Positions 8,379-18,872 of a stretch of 51,262 nucleotides of DNA are shown here, piece by piece. The stretch is from Candidatus Dormiibacter spiritus (GTDB lineage Bacteria; Chloroflexota; Dormibacteria; Dormibacterales; Dormibacteraceae), in the NCBI GenBank assembly GCA_003244185.1, contig QHBT01000041.1, positions 1-51,262 of the forward strand, given 5' to 3'. Made by a program: the position numbers and the translations under genes. The stretch's first letter is position 1. Every line of letters starts with the position of its first letter. The notes under the pieces were generated by a model, which had not been told where the DNA came from, searched no databases, and saw nothing but the letters and a program-made list of their open reading frames with translations.

Positions 8379-9497
8379 ATGAAGGTCGTCGTCGCGCCCA
8401 ACCCCTTCAAGGGCTCCCTGGGAGCCCCGGCCGCGGCCCGCGCCCTGGCCGCCGGCGTGCGAGCCGCGCTCGCGGATGCGGAGGTGGTCCAGATCCCCGT
8501 CGCTGACGGCGGCGAGGGCACTGTGGAAGCGCTGGTCTCCGCCCGCGGCGGCACTCTGGCCAGCGCCACCGTGGAGGGCCCGCTGGGCGATCCGGTGACA
8601 GCCGTTTACGGGCTCATCGAGGATGGTCGAACAGCCGTGCTCGAGCTGGCCGCGGCCAGCGGGCTGCCCCTTCTGGCCAGCGACCGGCTGGATCCGCTCC
8701 ACGCTTCCACGTATGGCTTCGGCCAGCTGCTGGAGGCCGCGCGGGAGCGGGGCGTGAAGCGCATCATCGCCGGCATCGGCGGCTCGGCCACCAACGATGG
8801 TGGCGCCGGCATGGCCCAGGCTCTGGGTTTTCGTCTATTTGACAGTGCAGGCCGGGACCTGCCTCGGGGCGGCGCTGCCCTTGCCCGGCTGGAGCGGATC
8901 GACGCGTCAGGCGTCGATCCCCGCTGGCGCAGCGTCGAAGTGATGGTGGCGGTGGACGTCAGCAATCCGCTCTGCGGCCCGCGCGGAGCCAGTGCCGTCT
9001 ACGGTCCCCAGAAGGGCGCCACGCCGCAGATGGTGAGAGAGCTTGACAGAGCGCTGGGCCGTTTCGCTGAGATCATCGGCCAGGAGGTGGCCGAGCTGCC
9101 AGGCGCTGGTGCAGCCGGCGGCACCGGAGCCGGGCTGCGACACTTCCTGGCTGCCAGGCTGACACCTGGCGCCCCTCTCATTATCGAAGCGGCCGGACTC
9201 GACGCCGGTCTCGCCGGAGCGGCGGCAGTCCTGACGGGTGAGGGCCGCGTCGACGGTCAGAGCGTCAACGGAAAAGGCCCAGTGGAAGTCGCCCGGCGAG
9301 CCAGGAAGGCGGGAGTGCCGGTTGCGCTGGTGGCCGGTCAACTGGGCGAGGGCTGGGAGGCGGTCCGCCAGGAAGGGGTCACCTGGGTGGAGAAGAGCAC
9401 CCCAGACGAGATGCCGCTGGCCGAGGCTCTGGCGCAGGCCGAGCGGCTGCTTCAACAGGCGGGTCGGAGGGCGGTTGGACACCTGTTGGGCTGCTAA
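8379..9497 (+). CDS. Glycerate kinase (GarK/GlxK family)
   Basis: 372 residues, the expected length. The N-terminal KVVVAPNPFKGSLGA is the diagnostic substrate and phosphate loop of this family, followed by VADGGEGTVEAL and GIGGSATNDGGAGMAQALG. The C-terminal nucleotide domain includes LTGEGRVDGQSVNGKGP. The enzyme phosphorylates D-glycerate using ATP, usually to 2-phosphoglycerate, linking glyoxylate and serine breakdown to glycolysis. It follows ilvE by 24 bases, suggesting shared transcription. Confidence 0.92.
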   Translation: MKVVVAPNPFKGSLGAPAAARALAAGVRAALADAEVVQIPVADGGEGTVEALVSARGGTLASATVEGPLGDPVTAVYGLIEDGRTAVLELAAASGLPLLASDRLDPLHASTYGFGQLLEAARERGVKRIIAGIGGSATNDGGAGMAQALGFRLFDSAGRDLPRGGAALARLERIDASGVDPRWRSVEVMVAVDVSNPLCGPRGASAVYGPQKGATPQMVRELDRALGRFAEIIGQEVAELPGAGAAGGTGAGLRHFLAARLTPGAPLIIEAAGLDAGLAGAAAVLTGEGRVDGQSVNGKGPVEVARRARKAGVPVALVAGQLGEGWEAVRQEGVTWVEKSTPDEMPLAEALAQAERLLQQAGRRAVGHLLGC

Positions 9498-9506
9498 TCT
9501 CTCGCC

Positions 9507-10516
<1,010 letters not shown>

Positions 10517-10520
<4 letters not shown>

Positions 10521-11560
10521 GCACTTCTCCCACTTCGGCTGGCGCGCCAGGCTCGACCGGGCCGCTGCTGGAGGCGCGGGAGCTGAAAACCCACTTCCCG
10601 GTCCGGCGCGGCATCCTGCAGTCGGTCGTCGGCCAGGTCCACGCGGTCGACGGGGTCGATCTCAGCATCATGCCGGGCGAAACGCTCGGGTTGGTGGGTG
10701 AGTCGGGCTGCGGCAAGTCGACCCTCGGCCGGAGCCTGCTGAGGCTGGTCGAGCCGACCGCCGGTTCGATTCAGTTCGAGGGGCAGGATCTGATGAAGCT
10801 GCGGGGCGGGGCGCTCAAGGCGAAGCGCCGAGACATGCAGCTCATCTTTCAGGATCCTGTCGGCTCTCTCGATCCCCGGATGACAGTGCGGCAGATCATC
10901 GGCGAGGGACTTCAAGCTCATGGCATCGACCGCGGGCGCCAGCGCGAGGACCGCGTCCAGGAGGTGCTGGAGCGGGTGGGCCTGCGGCCGGAGGCCGCGG
11001 GGCGCCATCCTCACGAATTCTCCGGCGGGCAGCGCCAGCGCATAGGCATCGCGCGCGCTCTGGTGCTGAGGCCAAAGCTGGTGGTGGCGGACGAGCCGGT
11101 CTCGGCGCTGGACGTCTCCATCCAGTCGCAGGTGCTGAACCTGCTGGTGGAGTTGAAACGCGAGTTCAACCTCACCTATCTCTTCGTCGCCCACAATCTG
11201 GCGGTCGTCGGCTACATCTCGGATCGGATAGCCGTGATGTACCTGGGCAAGGTGGTGGAGCTGGCGCAGGCCGCAGATCTCTACCGCCGGCCGCTGCACC
11301 CCTACACGGTCGCGTTGCTCTCAGCGATCCCGGTCCCCATCCCCGGCCAGAAGCGACAGCGGATAGTCCTCCATGGCGACGTGCCCAGCCCCATCAATCC
11401 TCCTTCCGGCTGCCGCTTCCGGACTCGCTGCCCGCTGGCACAGGAGATCTGTGCCGAGCAGGAGCCGCCGCTGGCGGAGCATGAGAGCGGGCACCTGGCC
11501 GCCTGCCACTTCGCCGGCACCCCCTTCCCAACCAACCACGAGGCGGTGGCCACCGCCTGA
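10517..11560 (+). CDS. Oligopeptide/dipeptide ABC transporter ATPase, OppF-like
   Basis: 347 residues. Walker [17 protein letters not shown]-loop [12 protein letters not shown], signature [15 protein letters not shown], Walker [13 protein letters not shown] and the C-terminal Opp/Dpp extension with clustered cysteines ([14 protein letters not shown]). It pairs with the overlapping OppD-like protein as the two ATPase halves of a peptide importer. The C-terminal block [14 protein letters not shown] is typical. The methyltransferase gene begins immediately at its stop codon. Confidence 0.9.
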
Positions 11561-12427
11561 GTGCTTGACTGGCGACCGGACGGCCCCAATTTGGTCGTCG
11601 AAGGTGACAACCTAGCCGTCTCGGTGCGCTTGCCGGGAGGAGCCTTTCGGCTGATCTATCTCGATCCGCCCTTCAACACCGGGCGCGTGCAGCGCCGACA
11701 GGGGCTGAGCACCACGCGGTCTGTCAGCGGCCGCCGGATCGGCTTCAAGGGCCAGACCTACGAGACTGTGAAGGGCGCTATCTTCGCCTACAGCGACTCC
11801 TTCGCCGACTACTGGGGATTCCTGGAGCCGAGGCTGCAAGAGGCGCGGCGGCTGCTGGCTGAGGACGGCACTCTCTACCTGCATCTCGACTACCGCGAGG
11901 TTCACTACGCCAAGGTCCTGCTGGACGCTCTCTTCGGCTCCGATTGCTTCCTGAATGAGATCATCTGGGCCTACGACTACGGCGCCCGTCCGACCAAGAG
12001 ATGGCCGCCCAAGCACGACACCATCCTGGTCTACGTCAAAGATCCCAGCCGCTACTTCTTCAACGCTGAGGCGGTGGAGCGCGAGCAGTACATGGCGCCG
12101 GGACTCGTGACTCCCGACAAGGCCGCTCGGGGCAAGCTGCCCACCGACGTTTGGTGGCACACGATAGTCTCGCCCACCGGTCGCGAGAAGACCGGGTATG
12201 CCACGCAGAAGCCGGAGGCGATCGTCCGCCGCATGGTGCAGGCCAGCACGGAGCCGGGAGACTGGACGCTCGACCTCTTCGCGGGCAGCGGCACTCTCGG
12301 TGCGGTCGCCGCACAGCTTGGCCGCCACTTCGTGCTCGTCGACAGCAATCCCGAGGCCATCGAGGTTATCCGGGAGCGGTTGGGCGGCGCGGGTGGAGAA
12401 ACGGTCTTCGTCAACCGGCCGGTTTGA
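11561..12427 (+). CDS. Site-specific DNA methyltransferase (N4/N6, beta-type order)
   Basis: 288 residues. The catalytic motif IV YLDPPFNTG lies near residue 35 and the SAM-binding motif I LFAGSGTLGAVA near 245, so the order is IV...I, as in beta-class amino-methyltransferases. ATQKPEAIVRRM gives the conserved KPE block. It methylates an adenine N6 or cytosine N4 in a short DNA site that cannot be read from sequence. No restriction endonuclease or specificity subunit is nearby, so it is probably an orphan methylase. The GTG start directly follows the OppF stop codon. Confidence 0.88.
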   Translation: MLDWRPDGPNLVVEGDNLAVSVRLPGGAFRLIYLDPPFNTGRVQRRQGLSTTRSVSGRRIGFKGQTYETVKGAIFAYSDSFADYWGFLEPRLQEARRLLAEDGTLYLHLDYREVHYAKVLLDALFGSDCFLNEIIWAYDYGARPTKRWPPKHDTILVYVKDPSRYFFNAEAVEREQYMAPGLVTPDKAARGKLPTDVWWHTIVSPTGREKTGYATQKPEAIVRRMVQASTEPGDWTLDLFAGSGTLGAVAAQLGRHFVLVDSNPEAIEVIRERLGGAGGETVFVNRPV

Positions 12428-12439
12428 GTCAAGCTGCTC

Positions 12440-14050
12440 CTATCCGGCCTGCAGCCACCAATCCGCGGCGTTCCACGTCCCCAGCCCGCTGCCCGGGCTG
12501 GGTGCGAAGTTGTGCAGCCGGGCTGAGACCTGGCTCAGGCGCTCTGGCTCGTAGAGCGGCAGGGTGCAGCGGATGCCCACCCAGCGCTGGGCCGCAGCCT
12601 GGAACGCTCGCCGGCGGGCGGCTGGATCGAGCGACGTGCGACCGACCGTGAGGCTTTCCTGCAGCGCACGGTCGGGGCAGGCGAGGGGGGCCCAGTCTGA
12701 CGGGTCGGAGCCGGGATCGTCCGAGTAGAGAGCCAGCAATGGCTCGGTTCCCTGGAGCGCGGCCAGGAACTGATCACGAGGTCGGCAGGTGGCCCTGACG
12801 GTCACTCCCATCGGCGCCCACTGCCGAGCGAGCGAGCCCTGCGTCAAGCCGCCACTGGCGTCCTCACAAAGCGCCAGCACAGTGACAGTGACCGTCCGGC
12901 CGGCCAGCGCCCGCCGCGCCGCGGCTGGGTCGGGGCGCGAGCCACCGATGGCACCGGCGGCTGTCAGGGCGGAGGGAAAGGGACCGCTGGCCGGCTTGCC
13001 GTAGCCGGCCTGCGAGTCGTGCACCAGCTGCTCCCGGTCCAGCGCCAGTGAAAGCGCATCGAGCAGCTGCCGGTCGTCGCGAAGTGTCCCCAGCGGTCGC
13101 AGGAACTCCATGCGCTCAGCCGCGCTGGCCGCTATCGCCTGGCCCGGCACCAGGCGCAGGGCCGCCAAGTCTGGAGCGGTCAGGTGCGAGATGAGATCGG
13201 CGCCGCCGGCCTGGGCCTGGTCGAGCAGGGCCTGGCGGCTTGGCACCGTCCTAAAGCTCACACCGTCCAGCCAAGCCTGATGCGTGAAAGGGCCATCTCC
13301 TGCCGGATACGCGCCTCGCTCTGAGCGCCCGTCGGCGTAATGAGGATTTCGCAGCCAGTCGAGGCGCTGGCCGGGCACGGCCGCAGCCGGGGCGAAGGGC
13401 CCTGAGGTGACGTCGGGCCGCGCGAAGAACGCATCCCCCGATGTGCCCGGCAGCCGGTGAGCCGGCAGCGGGAAGAGCTCCGCACCCAGGGCCAGGTAGG
13501 GCGCGTAGACCTCACTGAAACTCCACGTCAGCTTCGAGTCCGACTGCTTGCTCAGCGCGGCGCCGTCCGGCAGCTGCCTCCCCGCCTGCTTCTGAAGTGC
13601 CTGCCAGCCCAGCAGCACGTCGTCAGCGCCAATCGGCTGGCCATCGCTCCAACGCAGCCCCGGCACGAGCTCGATAGTGACTGTCATGGCACCGCTTCCG
13701 CCCAGCTGGACGCCGCCGTTCTGCTCGGTAGGTACTCGACGGGCGAGATCGGGATAGGGTCGCAGCTGGTCGTCCAGGCCCCAGAGCCTGGCAAAGGAGA
13801 GCTGGGCCAGCCGCAGTTCCACATCAGTCCGCGCAGTCATCGGATTCAGGGTGGCCGGGTACTCGTAGTCCGCCAGCAGCGCGGTGCCACCCTTCTGATA
13901 GGCCGGTTGAGCATGGTAGCGGTCGACTGCCGCGGCCGGCGCCGGCGTTTCCCCCTGTGAGCAGGCGGCCACGAACAACACCAGCGCGAGGAGTTGGGAG
14001 GCCCGTCTAGTCACCCAGTGGGATGACCGGGAAGCCGCTCGACAATCCAT
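12440..14050 (-). CDS. Peptide ABC transporter substrate-binding lipoprotein (SBP family 5)
   Basis: About 536 residues. A hydrophobic signal ends in the lipobox LFVAAC (Cys about 30), so the protein is expected on the outer face of the membrane. The body fits the family 5 (OppA/DppA) fold: GGTALLADYEYPATLNPM near the mature start, LVPGLRWSDGQPIGADDVL in the first lobe, and repeated domain-II blocks. It probably feeds the OppD/OppF-like ATPases encoded tail to tail with it. ATG 14050 is used; GTG 14014 gives a shorter, also convincing, signal peptide. The open frame continues upstream to 14230 without homology. Confidence 0.85.
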   Translation of the reverse strand: MDCRAASRSSHWVTRRASQLLALVLFVAACSQGETPAPAAAVDRYHAQPAYQKGGTALLADYEYPATLNPMTARTDVELRLAQLSFARLWGLDDQLRPYPDLARRVPTEQNGGVQLGGSGAMTVTIELVPGLRWSDGQPIGADDVLLGWQALQKQAGRQLPDGAALSKQSDSKLTWSFSEVYAPYLALGAELFPLPAHRLPGTSGDAFFARPDVTSGPFAPAAAVPGQRLDWLRNPHYADGRSERGAYPAGDGPFTHQAWLDGVSFRTVPSRQALLDQAQAGGADLISHLTAPDLAALRLVPGQAIAASAAERMEFLRPLGTLRDDRQLLDALSLALDREQLVHDSQAGYGKPASGPFPSALTAAGAIGGSRPDPAAARRALAGRTVTVTVLALCEDASGGLTQGSLARQWAPMGVTVRATCRPRDQFLAALQGTEPLLALYSDDPGSDPSDWAPLACPDRALQESLTVGRTSLDPAARRRAFQAAAQRWVGIRCTLPLYEPERLSQVSARLHNFAPSPGSGLGTWNAADWWLQAG

Positions 14051-14147
14051 CGGCCCATTCCCACCGATGGCGGCGTCAGGGGGCCCGGCGCTCGTCGTCA
14101 CGCATCTCCCAATGCGATCCTCCTCGGCGCCACTCCTTACTTCCACC

Positions 14148-14173
14148 CCACGAAGTCTCCGACTTCGCGGGGA
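14148..14173. repeat. Palindrome resembling the arms of the DUF559 unit at 38.8-39.3 kb
   Basis: CGAAGTC TCC GACTTCG, followed by CGGGGACCCC. The second half nearly matches the inner end of the right arm near 39220 (CCGACTTCGCGGGACCCC). It lies between the divergent peptide-binding protein and pdxS genes and could be a solo, degraded repeat copy or a regulatory hairpin. Confidence 0.35.
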
Positions 14174-14233
14174 CCCCGCTTGCCCTCGGCGGCCTCCGCG
14201 CCTTGTCGAGCTAATTCCCGGACATCCCACTAG

Positions 14234-14239
14234 TAGAAT
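14234..14239 (+). promoter_or_regulatory. -10 box for pdxS
   Basis: TAGAAT, nine bases before the pdxS ATG, in a locally AT-rich patch. It implies a leaderless or almost leaderless transcript for the pdxS-to-cyclic-di-AMP-receptor gene run. Confidence 0.5.
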
Positions 14240-14248
14240 TCAATTCTG

Positions 14249-15157
14249 ATGGCGGCGAGCAACGGAAGGTCCAATGTGCTGAAGGGCGGGTTCAAGGTCA
14301 AGGCAGGCCATGCCGAGATGTTGAAGGGCGGCGTGATCATGGACGTGGTCAACGCCGAGCACGCTCGGATCGCCGAGGACGCGGGTGCGTGCGCGGTGAT
14401 GGCGCTCGAGCGCGTTCCCGCCGACATCCGCCGCGACGGCGGCGTCGCGCGCATGTCGGATCCCGCACTTATCCGCTCGATCATGGCGGCGGTCACCATC
14501 CCGGTCATGGCCAAGTGCCGGATCGGCCACACCGTCGAAGCCCAGGTCCTGCAGGCGCTGGGCGTGGACTACATCGATGAGTCAGAGGTTCTGACGCCCG
14601 CCGATGACGAGAACCACATCGACAAGCACGCCTTCACAGTCCCCTTCGTATGCGGCTGCCGCGACCTGGGTGAGGCGCTTCGGCGCATCGCCGAGGGTGC
14701 GGCGATGATCCGCACCAAGGGCGAGGCGGGCACCGGCAACATAGTCGAAGCCAAGCGGCATCTGAGCGCCGTGGCCGCCCAGATCCGGCACCTGGCAGGC
14801 CTCAACCCAGCCGAGATGGTGCATGAGGCGAAGCTGATCGGCGCTCCCGTCGACCTGCTGCGTCAGGTGCAGGAGCTGGGCCGGCTGCCGGTCGTCACCT
14901 TTGTCGCGGGCGGCATCGCCACGCCTGCTGACGCGGCCTGGATGATGGAGCTGGGCGCTGACGGCGTCTTCGTCGGCTCGGGCATCTTCAAAGCCGAGGA
15001 TCCTGCCCGCACCGCCAAGGCGATAGTGACGGCCACCACGTACCACGACGACCCTGAGAAGCTGGCCGATATCTCGGCCGGATTGGGCGAGCCCATGCGG
15101 GGTCTCGAGATGGCCTCGATTCCGCGGGAGGAGCTGCTCGCCGGCCGCGGTTGGTGA
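14249..15157 (+). CDS. pdxS: Pyridoxal 5'-phosphate synthase, PdxS lyase subunit
   Basis: 302 residues, full length. Diagnostic blocks are [55 protein letters not shown], the [18 protein letters not shown] segment and the phosphate loop [15 protein letters not shown]. The active-site lysines are in MAKCRIGH and [10 protein letters not shown]. It condenses ribose 5-phosphate, glyceraldehyde 3-phosphate and ammonia to PLP in a dodecamer with PdxT, the DXP-independent vitamin B6 route. It heads a six-gene run in which genes overlap or are separated by at most ten bases. Confidence 0.97.
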   Translation: MAASNGRSNVLKGGFKVKAGHAEMLKGGVIMDVVNAEHARIAEDAGACAVMALERVPADIRRDGGVARMSDPALIRSIMAAVTIPVMAKCRIGHTVEAQVLQALGVDYIDESEVLTPADDENHIDKHAFTVPFVCGCRDLGEALRRIAEGAAMIRTKGEAGTGNIVEAKRHLSAVAAQIRHLAGLNPAEMVHEAKLIGAPVDLLRQVQELGRLPVVTFVAGGIATPADAAWMMELGADGVFVGSGIFKAEDPARTAKAIVTATTYHDDPEKLADISAGLGEPMRGLEMASIPREELLAGRGW

Positions 15158-15768
15158 GCCTCAGCCCCGACCCGATGCCGGCCCCGCCGCTGATCGGGGT
15201 GCTGGCCTTGCAGGGCGCGTTCCGAGAGCACCTGCGGGCGCTCGCGAGCTGCGGTGCCGAGGTTCGCGCCGTGCGCGCCCCAGCCGACCTGGCCGGGCTC
15301 GACGGCCTCGTGATTCCCGGTGGCGAGAGCACCACCATGCAGATCCTCTTGGAGCGGGTGGGCCTGATGGATGCTCTCCGGGACGCCGTCGGGCGCGGGC
15401 TGCCGACTCTCGGCACCTGCGCCGGCATGATCCTCCTGGCGCGCGACGTCACAGACGGTCGCGCCGACCAGCGCGGGCTGGCAGCGCTGGACATCGTCGT
15501 CCAGCGCAACGGCTACGGCCGCCAGGTCGACAGCTTCGAGGCGGAGCTGCAAGTGGAGGGCCTGGACAGCCGGTTTCCGGGCGTCTTCATCCGAGCCCCC
15601 CTGGTCTTGGAGGCGGGCTCGGCCGATGTCCTGGCTGAACACGAGGGCAGGCCGGTGGCGGTGCGCCAGGGACGGATCATGGCGCTCAGCTTCCACCCTG
15701 AGCTGTCGGGCGATCTGCGCCTGCATCGTGAGTTCCTGAAGCTGGTGCAGGGAGGTGGAAAGTCATGA
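15154..15768 (+). CDS. pdxT: Pyridoxal 5'-phosphate synthase, PdxT glutaminase subunit
   Basis: About 204 residues. Class I glutamine amidotransferase with the PdxT start [18 protein letters not shown], oxyanion block [17 protein letters not shown], the nucleophile elbow [10 protein letters not shown] (Cys near 90) and the His-Glu pair FHPEL near the end. It supplies ammonia from glutamine to PdxS. GTG 15154 overlaps the pdxS stop by four bases, which favours it over ATG 15175. Confidence 0.95.
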   Translation: MSLSPDPMPAPPLIGVLALQGAFREHLRALASCGAEVRAVRAPADLAGLDGLVIPGGESTTMQILLERVGLMDALRDAVGRGLPTLGTCAGMILLARDVTDGRADQRGLAALDIVVQRNGYGRQVDSFEAELQVEGLDSRFPGVFIRAPLVLEAGSADVLAEHEGRPVAVRQGRIMALSFHPELSGDLRLHREFLKLVQGGGKS

Positions 15769-16709
15769 AGCTCAGGCAGGCGAAGTTGCCAGACCTGAAC
15801 CGCATCGAGCAGATTCACCGCGAGGCTGAAGCCCGGTTCTCCTCGGTGCCGCCGCCAGCCCGCCTCTGGGCGCTGGTGAGCCAGACCTTCTCAGCTTTCC
15901 TGCCCCTCTCGCAGGAGACTGTCATCTACGTGGCTGAGGTCGACGGCAAGGTGGCCGGTTTCGTGCAGGCGTCGGGGCGGCCGGCGACACTTGTCCTGCC
16001 CGCCAAAGTCGGCTCGCTGCAGGTCTTGAACCTCTGCGTGGCCGAGTCGGCGGACGAGGGCCTGGTGGCGAGGGGGTTGATCGAGTACCTCTGCCAGCAG
16101 GCCGGCAAGTTCGGCGCTCACCGCCTGTTTGTCCGAGTTCCGCTGGATGACATGCTGCTGCCGATCTTCCGCGGCCAGGGCTTTCGCCAGTACGCCACCG
16201 AGTCGGTCCTCTATGCGGAGCGCCCCCAAGCTCGTTCGGCCGAAGTGCCGCCAGGGCTGCGCTCGGTCAGGGGTCGCGACTCGCGCGCGCTCTACCACCT
16301 CTACCGCAAAGTGACGCCAATGGGCGTCGCTCACCTGGAAGCGCCTTCCTACAAGGACTGGAAGTCGCTCCGCAGCGACCCCGGCCAGCAGGAGGTGCTG
16401 GAACGAATGGAGATAGTTGGCTGGTACCGGGTCCAGAAGAGCTCCCAGGGCCGGCCCCACACCCTCTCGTTCATGGCGCTGCCCGAGGCAGGTCTGGCCG
16501 ACGAGCTTGCCGATCACGCCATCACTACCGCCAGCGGAGAGCCGGCCTGGTCCAGCCTCCGTCACTATGATTCGGACATGATCGACGCCCTCCGCGGGCG
16601 CGGCTTCAGCCTCTTGCTGAGCCAGGCGCTGCTCGTGCGAGAGGTGACATTGACCGTCCCGGCCGAGCAGAGGCAGCTGGCCCCCGCCCTCAATCCCGCC
16701 TACGGCTAG
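15765..16709 (+). CDS. GNAT-family N-acetyltransferase-like protein
   Basis: 314 residues, about twice a single GNAT domain. The N-terminal half has the GNAT layout ([21 protein letters not shown], then YVAEVDGKVAGFVQASG and LQVLNLCVAESADEGLVARGL resembling motif A). The C-terminal half repeats acetyltransferase-like strands less clearly and may be a degenerate second domain. The substrate is unknown. ATG overlaps the pdxT stop by four bases, so it is translated with the PLP synthase genes. Confidence 0.75.
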   Translation: MKLRQAKLPDLNRIEQIHREAEARFSSVPPPARLWALVSQTFSAFLPLSQETVIYVAEVDGKVAGFVQASGRPATLVLPAKVGSLQVLNLCVAESADEGLVARGLIEYLCQQAGKFGAHRLFVRVPLDDMLLPIFRGQGFRQYATESVLYAERPQARSAEVPPGLRSVRGRDSRALYHLYRKVTPMGVAHLEAPSYKDWKSLRSDPGQQEVLERMEIVGWYRVQKSSQGRPHTLSFMALPEAGLADELADHAITTASGEPAWSSLRHYDSDMIDALRGRGFSLLLSQALLVREVTLTVPAEQRQLAPALNPAYG

Positions 16710-16710
16710 T

Positions 16711-16716
16711 GGAGGA
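16711..16716 (+). promoter_or_regulatory. Ribosome binding site before a CTG start
   Basis: GGAGGA is placed just after the GNAT stop codon and three bases before CTG 16720. There is no ATG, GTG or TTG in frame until 16897, well inside the conserved domain. Confidence 0.55.
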
Positions 16717-16719
16717 AGT

Positions 16720-18276
16720 CTGAAGAACCTGCGTCCTGAGACTCAACTGCACGACAACCCGGGCAGCTGGCCGGAGGAGATCGAACTCCTCGCCCAGTCC
16801 CTGCCCCCACACCTGTACGAGGCGCTGCATGAGCGCACCGACCCGACCCAGCTGCTGGAGATCGTCCTGGACCTGGGCCGGGAGCCAGAGGCAAGGGTGC
16901 CCGGCCGCGAGATCCTGCTCTCCCAGCAGCCGGTCACGGCCGCCGACCTCGACTACATCGCCGCCCATGTGGGCCAGTTCGGCGCAGACAACCGGGCAGG
17001 CATCGAGCGCACTCTGCACAGGGTCTCCGCCATCCGCAACCGCTCGGGTCGCATAGTCGGCGTCACCTGCCGGGCCGGTCGGGCAGTAACGGGCACCGCA
17101 GCCATCTTCCGCGACCTGGTCGAGTCCGGCCAGAGCGTCCTGCTGCTCGGCCGGCCTGGCATCGGCAAGACGACGATGCTGCGGGAATCCGCCCGCCTGG
17201 TCGCTGACGAGCAGCGCAAGAGGGTGGTCATCGTCGACACCTCCAACGAGATAGGCGGCGATGGCGACATCCCGCATCCCGGCATCGGCCGGGCCCGCCG
17301 GATGCAGGTCCGCACACCGCTCCAGCAGCACGCCGTGATGATCGAGGCGGTGGAGAATCACATGCCGGAGGTCATAGTCATCGACGAGATCGGCACCGAG
17401 CTGGAGGCTGCTGCCGCGCGCACGATCGCCGAGCGAGGTGTCCAGCTGATCGCGACAGCGCACGGCCAGACGCTGGAGAACCTGCTCGTCAACCCGACGC
17501 TGAACGACCTGCTCGGTGGCATCCAGAGCGTCACGCTCTCCGACGAGGAGGCGCGCCGCCGTGGCACCCAGAAGACAGTGTTGGAGCGCAAGGCGCGGCC
17601 CACTTTCGACGTCCTGATCGAGATCCAGGATCGCGAGCGGGTGGCGGTTCACCAGCCGCTGGCTGACGTGGTGGACGCCGCCCTGCGGGGGGTCATGGCG
17701 GCGCCCCGGATCAGGATGCGGACGCGGGAAGGCCGCGTCATCTCCAGCGTGGAGGCGGAGCCCGTCCAGCCAGCTGCGGCCAAGAACGGGAACGGCCAAG
17801 CGGCGCGCAAACCCCGCGCGATCTTCCCCTACGGGGTCTCGCGCCTCTACCTGGAGCAGTCGATCCGCGATCTGGAGCTGCCTGTGCGAGTGCTGGGCAA
17901 CCTGGACGGCGCCGATCTCGTCCTGACGCTCAAGAACTACTACCGCCGGCGGCCGGACATACTGCGTCAGGCCGAGGGCTCAGGGGTGCCTGTGCACATC
18001 CTGCGCAGCAATTCTGTGACCCAGGTCAAGGATGTGCTGACCCGCATCTATGCGGCTGAAGCGCAGGATGGTGGCGTGCAGAAGGCGTTGGATGAGACGT
18101 CGCAGGCCATCCGCAATGTGCGCGCCAACCTAAGGGCCATCGAGCTGACGCCTCAGAACGCGTACGTCCGGCGTCTCCAGCACCAGATGGTGAGCGAGAA
18201 CGACCTGACAGCCCGCAGCACTGGCAAGGAGCCTCAGCGGCGGCTGCGTATACTCCCGGCGCCGGACGCGGAGTAG
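16720..18276 (+). CDS. AAA ATPase with C-terminal R3H domain (Ycf45/SpoIIIAA-like)
   Basis: About 518 residues from CTG 16720. The N-terminal segment WPEEIELLAQSLPPHLYEAL and the following LLEIVLDLGREPEARV are typical of this family, so the gene must begin upstream of the first standard start (GTG 16897). An RecA/AAA-type ATPase follows: Walker A GRPGIGKTTMLRE near 143 and Walker B VIVIDEIGTELEA near 219. The last 40 residues (NAYVRRLQHQMVSEN) carry an R3H-type single-stranded nucleic-acid-binding motif. Function is poorly known; relatives include SpoIIIAA and Ycf45. Its stop overlaps the tmk start by one base. Confidence 0.88.
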   Translation: MKNLRPETQLHDNPGSWPEEIELLAQSLPPHLYEALHERTDPTQLLEIVLDLGREPEARVPGREILLSQQPVTAADLDYIAAHVGQFGADNRAGIERTLHRVSAIRNRSGRIVGVTCRAGRAVTGTAAIFRDLVESGQSVLLLGRPGIGKTTMLRESARLVADEQRKRVVIVDTSNEIGGDGDIPHPGIGRARRMQVRTPLQQHAVMIEAVENHMPEVIVIDEIGTELEAAAARTIAERGVQLIATAHGQTLENLLVNPTLNDLLGGIQSVTLSDEEARRRGTQKTVLERKARPTFDVLIEIQDRERVAVHQPLADVVDAALRGVMAAPRIRMRTREGRVISSVEAEPVQPAAAKNGNGQAARKPRAIFPYGVSRLYLEQSIRDLELPVRVLGNLDGADLVLTLKNYYRRRPDILRQAEGSGVPVHILRSNSVTQVKDVLTRIYAAEAQDGGVQKALDETSQAIRNVRANLRAIELTPQNAYVRRLQHQMVSENDLTARSTGKEPQRRLRILPAPDAE

Positions 18277-18872
18277 TGGCGGCGTTGGTGACGTTCGAAG
18301 GCTCTGAGGGAGCCGGTAAGTCCACGCAGGCTGCGCTGCTTCGCGACGCCCTGGGTCAAGATGCGAGCCTTCTCGCCAGGGAGCCGGGCGGGACTCCACT
18401 GGGGGAGGAGATCAGGCGGCTCTTGCTGCACTCTGCGCCCATGGCCGCCGAGGCGGAGATGCTGCTCTTCATGGCCGCCCGGGCAGAGCTGTTGGAGAAG
18501 GTGGTCAGGCCGGCGCTGGCAGCCGGGCGAACAGTCATCGCGGACCGCTATCACGACTCCACGCTCGCCTACCAGGGGGGCGGCCGGGGCTGCGCGACGT
18601 GGTGGCCAGAGAGCTTCCCCCGCCCCGATCTGACCTTCCTGCTTCAGCTCCCGCCTGAGCTTGGCTTGCAGCGCGCGCTCGGCCACGGTCGGAAGCCCGA
18701 CCGGCTGGAGAGCGAGGATGCTGCCTTCCACGCCCGTGTGGTCGGCGCTTACGAGGATCTCGCCCGCCGCGAGCCGGAGCGCTTTCGGCGGCTGGACGCG
18801 ACGCTGCCTCAAGACGTGATTCACTCCGCGGTTCTGGCTGCCGTCAGGGAACTCTCGGTCAGCGCTCGGTGA
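18276..18872 (+). CDS. tmk: Thymidylate kinase
   Basis: 198 residues from GTG. P-loop TFEGSEGAGKSTQAALL, the DR(Y/H) motif VIADRYHDSTLAYQGGGRG and the acidic block SEDAAFHARV match dTMP kinase, which converts dTMP to dTDP in the dTTP pathway. It overlaps both neighbours by one to four bases. The tmk plus cyclic-di-AMP receptor pairing also occurs in Firmicutes. Confidence 0.95.
   Translation: MAALVTFEGSEGAGKSTQAALLRDALGQDASLLAREPGGTPLGEEIRRLLLHSAPMAAEAEMLLFMAARAELLEKVVRPALAAGRTVIADRYHDSTLAYQGGGRGCATWWPESFPRPDLTFLLQLPPELGLQRALGHGRKPDRLESEDAAFHARVVGAYEDLARREPERFRRLDATLPQDVIHSAVLAAVRELSVSAR

Noticed and set aside
16690-17799. Minus-strand 369-codon frame opposite the R3H ATPase
   Set aside because: Antisense to Walker A and B motifs; no independent evidence of coding.
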